A stretch of 64,000 nucleotides of DNA from NCBI GenBank assembly GCA_002448235.1, contig DIXF01000001.1:401042-465041 (forward strand), read 5' to 3'. Source of the stretch: Syntrophaceae bacterium UBA6087. GTDB lineage: Bacteria > Desulfobacterota > Desulfomonilia > UBA1062. The translations under genes and the position numbers were made by a program. Under the pieces are notes generated by a model that worked only from the letters and a program-made list of their open reading frames with translations, searched no databases and was not told the DNA's origin. The stretch's first letter is position 1; every line of letters starts with the position of its first letter. Shown piece by piece: positions 61,413-64,000 of the stretch.

Positions 61413-61589
61413 TTAGAACAAGTTCATGAGGATCTCACGAGCCGGGCCGGTGTTGACGGCAACCAGTGCAACCACCAGGGCGTATACTGCAGCAGCTTCT
61501 ACCCTGTTGAGACCCATTACCTTATAAGTGAATCTGATTCCGATGCCGGTCATGAACAGTGCGCCGATTACGAGCCATAATGTCATCAT
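61413..61589 (-). CDS. Small two-helix membrane protein, 58 aa, first gene of a sigma-54 operon
   Basis: The ATG at 61589 (or 61586) follows GGGAGG. The product has 58 residues: one helix at about 4-20 (LWLVIGALFMTGIGI), a short loop RFTYKVMGLNRVE, a second helix at 35-47 (AVYALVVALVAV) and a NTGPAREILMNLF end. No family is recognised. It lies 48 bases downstream of a good sigma-54 promoter, and the AtpZ-like gene follows after a short gap. Confidence 0.6.
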   Translation of the reverse strand: MMTLWLVIGALFMTGIGIRFTYKVMGLNRVEAAAVYALVVALVAVNTGPAREILMNLF

Positions 61590-61636
61590 TGTCTTGCCCT
61601 CCCTGGGGTTTGTTTTTTTCTTTCTGTCTTACATAG

Positions 61637-61652
61637 GGCAAGGTGCGTGCCA
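61637..61652 (-). promoter_or_regulatory. Sigma-54 promoter (-24/-12)
   Basis: On the minus strand TGGCACGCACCTTGCC matches the sigma-54 consensus TGGCAC-N5-TTGC(A/T), with GG and GC exactly 10 bases apart. Transcription would start near 61626 and reach the 58-aa gene. Confidence 0.72.
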
Positions 61653-61715
61653 TACGCTGGTAATGCATAACTCATTGAAAAGAGGTATTAAATGACAATC
61701 GTATTTTTCCGACAT

Positions 61716-61811
61716 TGCCATTTTGGCATAAATGCCTCCTGCCCGCACATGACCAGGTGCAAAATGGCAAAATGACCGTAAACGGGTGCTCCTTAAAATG
61801 CCAGAATGGCA
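61716..61811. promoter_or_regulatory. Upstream dyads, likely enhancer-binding-protein sites
   Basis: Two perfect 13-bp dyads TGCCA-N3-TGGCA lie at 61716-61728 and 61799-61811, with a weaker TGC-AAAA-TGGCA at 61758-61769. Their centres are about 96, 138 and 179 bases upstream of the expected start of transcription, the usual place for activators of sigma-54 promoters. They also reach into the space before the topB end. Confidence 0.6.
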
Positions 61812-61884
61812 AAGGCGGGGTCAGGCAGGCAACCGATGAAAGGCATACCTTCGAGAGAGATCGATAGGGTCGATGCCTGATGCA

Positions 61885-64000
61885 TCAACCCGAAGGCTCC
61901 CTGGGCGTTGCCTCCTGCAATGTGCCGCAGTCCTGGCACCGGTGGAACCACTGGCCCCTGCGGGTTGATGGGACGACCAGCATGGGCTTGCCGCAGGTTG
62001 CGCAGGAAATGGGTCCGGGGGGGAGTTGATCTCCTTCTTTTCCCGTCTGCCACTTGTCGCAACAGGCGCAGATTTTATCACCCTTCCGGGTGGTTTTGAC
62101 CGGCCCCTGGCAGAATCGGCACATCTCCAGCGGTTTGCCTTCGGCATCCGAATCAAAGGACACCCTGCAGGCAGGGGATGCGGTGGCGGCGCACTTCACG
62201 TAGTGACGGCCTTCCCAGTCACGAAGATGCAGGTTGGATCCACATCTGGGGCAGGTCCCCACCACCGGGCCGAATACGCGCCGGGAAAAAGCGGGGGCCT
62301 GTTGTTTGATTTGTTCCACCAGTTCCGTCACAAAGGCCCGGATGCCGTGCATGAACTCATCCCGCTGAACCTCTCCCCGGCGGATCCGCTCCAGGCGAGC
62401 TTCCCATTCGCCGGTCATCTGCGGACTTTTCAGGGTCTCGGCCCGGATGGACCGGATCAGCTCCATACCCTTGACCGTGGGCTGCAGGATGTTGCGCTTG
62501 CGCTCGACAAACCCGCGCTTCAGCAGCGTCTCTATGATATTGGCCCGGGTGGCGGGCGTTCCCAGACCGCAGTCTTTCATGGCGCCTTTCAGTTCTTCGT
62601 CGTCAAGTTCCTTGCCCGCGCTCTGCATGGCGCCCAGCAGATCCCCTTCGGTCATGCGCTTGGGCGGCGAGGTCTTGCCCGCCCGGGGGAAGAGGTCTTT
62701 CGTCGCGACGGATTCGTCTTTGACGACCTGAGGCAGCAGGCCGGAGTCCTCGTCCTCTTCAGGCTCATGCTCTTCAGTGTGTTCCGCTTTCGGTTTATCC
62801 TTTTTCGGCCGTCCATGGGGCGGGTCGACGGCGGACCAGCCCAATTCCTTCACGACCGTTCCCGTGGTCTTGAAGGTTTCTTTCCCGATCCTGGTGACGA
62901 TAGTGGTCTTGCCCTCGATGCGTTCGGGAAAATGCGCAGCCAGGAACCTGCGCGCGATCAGCTCGTAGATCTTGAGCCGGTCACCCTGGAGATTCCTGGC
63001 CGGGTTCTCCGTGGGCACCAGGGCCGAATGGTCCTCGACCTCTTTGTCGTTCACGAAGCGCTTGTCGAGCTTCACGGGCCAGCGCTTCCGAAGCTCTTCT
63101 ACAAAAGGCTGCACTTCGGAAAGCTGCCCCTGGGCGATGGCCTTGATCCAGCCGGCCGCTTTCCGGGCGTCGCTTTCGGTCAGGTACCTGGAATTTGTGC
63201 GCGGGTAGCTGATGAGCTTGGCCTCATAGAGGTCCTGCGCCACCTCCAGGGTGTGCTCGGCCGTGAACCCGAAGCGCTTGTTGGCCTCTTTCTGCAGAGC
63301 GGTGAGGTCGTAGAGCAGCTCGGGCTTTTTCTTTTCGGTTTTGACGGTGAGCGACGCGACCTTGCCGGGCAGTCCGGACAGCTTTTCCGCAAGGATGAGC
63401 GCATCCTTTTCCTGATCGAAGCGATCCTGGTCCTTCCCGTCCGCCTTGCGGAACCATTTGCCGCGGTAGGTCCCGCCCTCGGCCTGAAACGCCGCCCATA
63501 ACGTCCAGAAGTCCCTGGGTATGAAGTCCGTGATTTCCTTCTCGCGGTTCACGATCAGCGCCAGGGTCGGTGTCTGTACGCGGCCGATGGAGTAAACTCC
63601 TTCTCCCCCGGAGCGTCGCATGGCAAGTGTCTGGGCTCGGGTACAATTGATGCCGACCAGCCAGTCCGCCTCCTGACGGCTGCGCGCAGCATCCCGCAGG
63701 CCGATGTAAGCCTCGCCGGGCTTCATCCGGGCATAGGCCTCGCGAATAGCGTCATCCGTGAGACTCGACGCCCAGAATCTCAATACCGGTTTGGTGCATC
63801 CCGATAAACGGTAGACCAGATCGAAAATGAGCTCGCCCTCGCGGCCGGCGTCAGTCGCGTTCACGACGTCCACTACATCGTCCCGTGCCATAAGCTGCGA
63901 GACTACCTCATATTGGTCCCTGGTGGCCTCGATCGGCGCGTAACGAAACGTCTCGGGAAAAAAAGGCACCGTATCCAGCCGCCACGATTTGAGACCGGGA
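61885..64000 (-). CDS. topB: DNA topoisomerase III, 5' end outside the window
   Basis: The open frame runs past the window edge; the first residues seen (SWRLDTVPFFPETFRY) belong inside the toprim region. Marks: NATDAGREGELIFDLVYRL (toprim Asp/Glu), LISYPRTNSRYL with the active Tyr, GLGTPATRANIIE. The C-terminus has several Cys-pair zinc fingers (CPRCGSNL, CRFCQGPV, CACCDKW, CATCGKP, CQDCG). It relaxes and decatenates single-stranded regions. This length with many C-terminal zinc fingers is typical of copies on integrative and conjugative elements, so the window edge may enter such an element. Confidence 0.93.
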   Translation of the reverse strand, partial: PGLKSWRLDTVPFFPETFRYAPIEATRDQYEVVSQLMARDDVVDVVNATDAGREGELIFDLVYRLSGCTKPVLRFWASSLTDDAIREAYARMKPGEAYIGLRDAARSRQEADWLVGINCTRAQTLAMRRSGGEGVYSIGRVQTPTLALIVNREKEITDFIPRDFWTLWAAFQAEGGTYRGKWFRKADGKDQDRFDQEKDALILAEKLSGLPGKVASLTVKTEKKKPELLYDLTALQKEANKRFGFTAEHTLEVAQDLYEAKLISYPRTNSRYLTESDARKAAGWIKAIAQGQLSEVQPFVEELRKRWPVKLDKRFVNDKEVEDHSALVPTENPARNLQGDRLKIYELIARRFLAAHFPERIEGKTTIVTRIGKETFKTTGTVVKELGWSAVDPPHGRPKKDKPKAEHTEEHEPEEDEDSGLLPQVVKDESVATKDLFPRAGKTSPPKRMTEGDLLGAMQSAGKELDDEELKGAMKDCGLGTPATRANIIETLLKRGFVERKRNILQPTVKGMELIRSIRAETLKSPQMTGEWEARLERIRRGEVQRDEFMHGIRAFVTELVEQIKQQAPAFSRRVFGPVVGTCPRCGSNLHLRDWEGRHYVKCAATASPACRVSFDSDAEGKPLEMCRFCQGPVKTTRKGDKICACCDKWQTGKEGDQLPPGPISCATCGKPMLVVPSTRRGQWFHRCQDCGTLQEATPREPSG

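Noticed and set aside
62026..63501. 491-codon frame on the plus strand
   Set aside because: Antisense to topB; no family, no ribosome site.

Overview
The window looks like a chromosome segment of an anaerobic deltaproteobacterium-like organism (Desulfobacterota, Syntrophobacterales or Syntrophorhabdus type). This is inferred from gene content: several acetyl-CoA hydrolase/CoA-transferase genes, acyl-CoA dehydrogenases, a BKACE-family enzyme, an acetoacetate-decarboxylase-like protein, an iron alcohol dehydrogenase, many Ig-like lipoproteins, a sigma-54 promoter, and two apparent selenocysteine genes. No rRNA, tRNA, CRISPR array or intact insertion sequence was recognised.

Layout. 0-3 kb: a peroxiredoxin-like gene split by an in-frame TGA that reads best as selenocysteine, then a small basic protein and a histone-H1-like protein. 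3-8 kb: a mirror-image duplication of a two-gene cell-wall cassette (Tat-exported M15/DUF882 peptidase plus L,D-transpeptidase), the same gene pair as E. coli mepK-ldtD. 8-26 kb: mostly secreted proteins and lipoproteins built from repeats (MABP-like, cadherin-like plus kelch-like, Big_5, delta-60, KRE9/KNH-like, BNR-like), interrupted by an SDR, a bacterioferritin and a hybrid histidine kinase. 26-28 kb: two Lys/Ala/Pro-rich histone-like genes, one fused to a FYDLN zinc ribbon. 28-33.5 kb: an operon of two acyl-CoA dehydrogenases, an ADC-like protein and an SDR, next to a membrane-anchored AraC regulator. 33.7-42.5 kb: an ECF-like sigma factor, a Cache protein, an SPFH protein, an OmpA protein, an iron alcohol dehydrogenase, a GNAT, a CoA-transferase and a BKACE enzyme. 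42.5-44.5 kb: a TRL-like lipoprotein, then a small regulon of an ArsR regulator (second in-frame TGA with a SECIS-like hairpin), a small membrane protein and an NnrU-like membrane methyltransferase, with matching operators before the regulator and the small membrane gene. 44.7-60.8 kb: 5'-nucleotidase, Ppx/GppA phosphatase, PAS sensors, a broken AI-2E transporter, an ABC binding protein, two further CoA-transferases (one fused to GNAT), a NarL-type two-component pair, a VOC protein and an exported SAM methyltransferase. 61-61.9 kb: three tiny membrane proteins behind a sigma-54 promoter with upstream dyads. 61.9-64 kb: a topoisomerase III gene of the kind common on conjugative elements, cut by the window edge.

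Two families of dispersed palindromic intergenic repeats run through the window. Family A has the core GGGGACAGATTTATTT and its complement. Family B has cores close to GGTCAGGCCTTGC and AAGGCCTGACCC. Several family A copies lie just after stop codons and may act as terminators.

How the genes fit together. The CoA-transferases, acyl-CoA dehydrogenases, BKACE, ADC, SDRs and alcohol dehydrogenase suggest acyl-CoA-based fermentation or syntrophic acid metabolism. The two selenocysteine candidates mean the host should carry selA/selB/selC/selD elsewhere. The strongest lead is the selenocysteine-containing ArsR regulator with its two matched operators.
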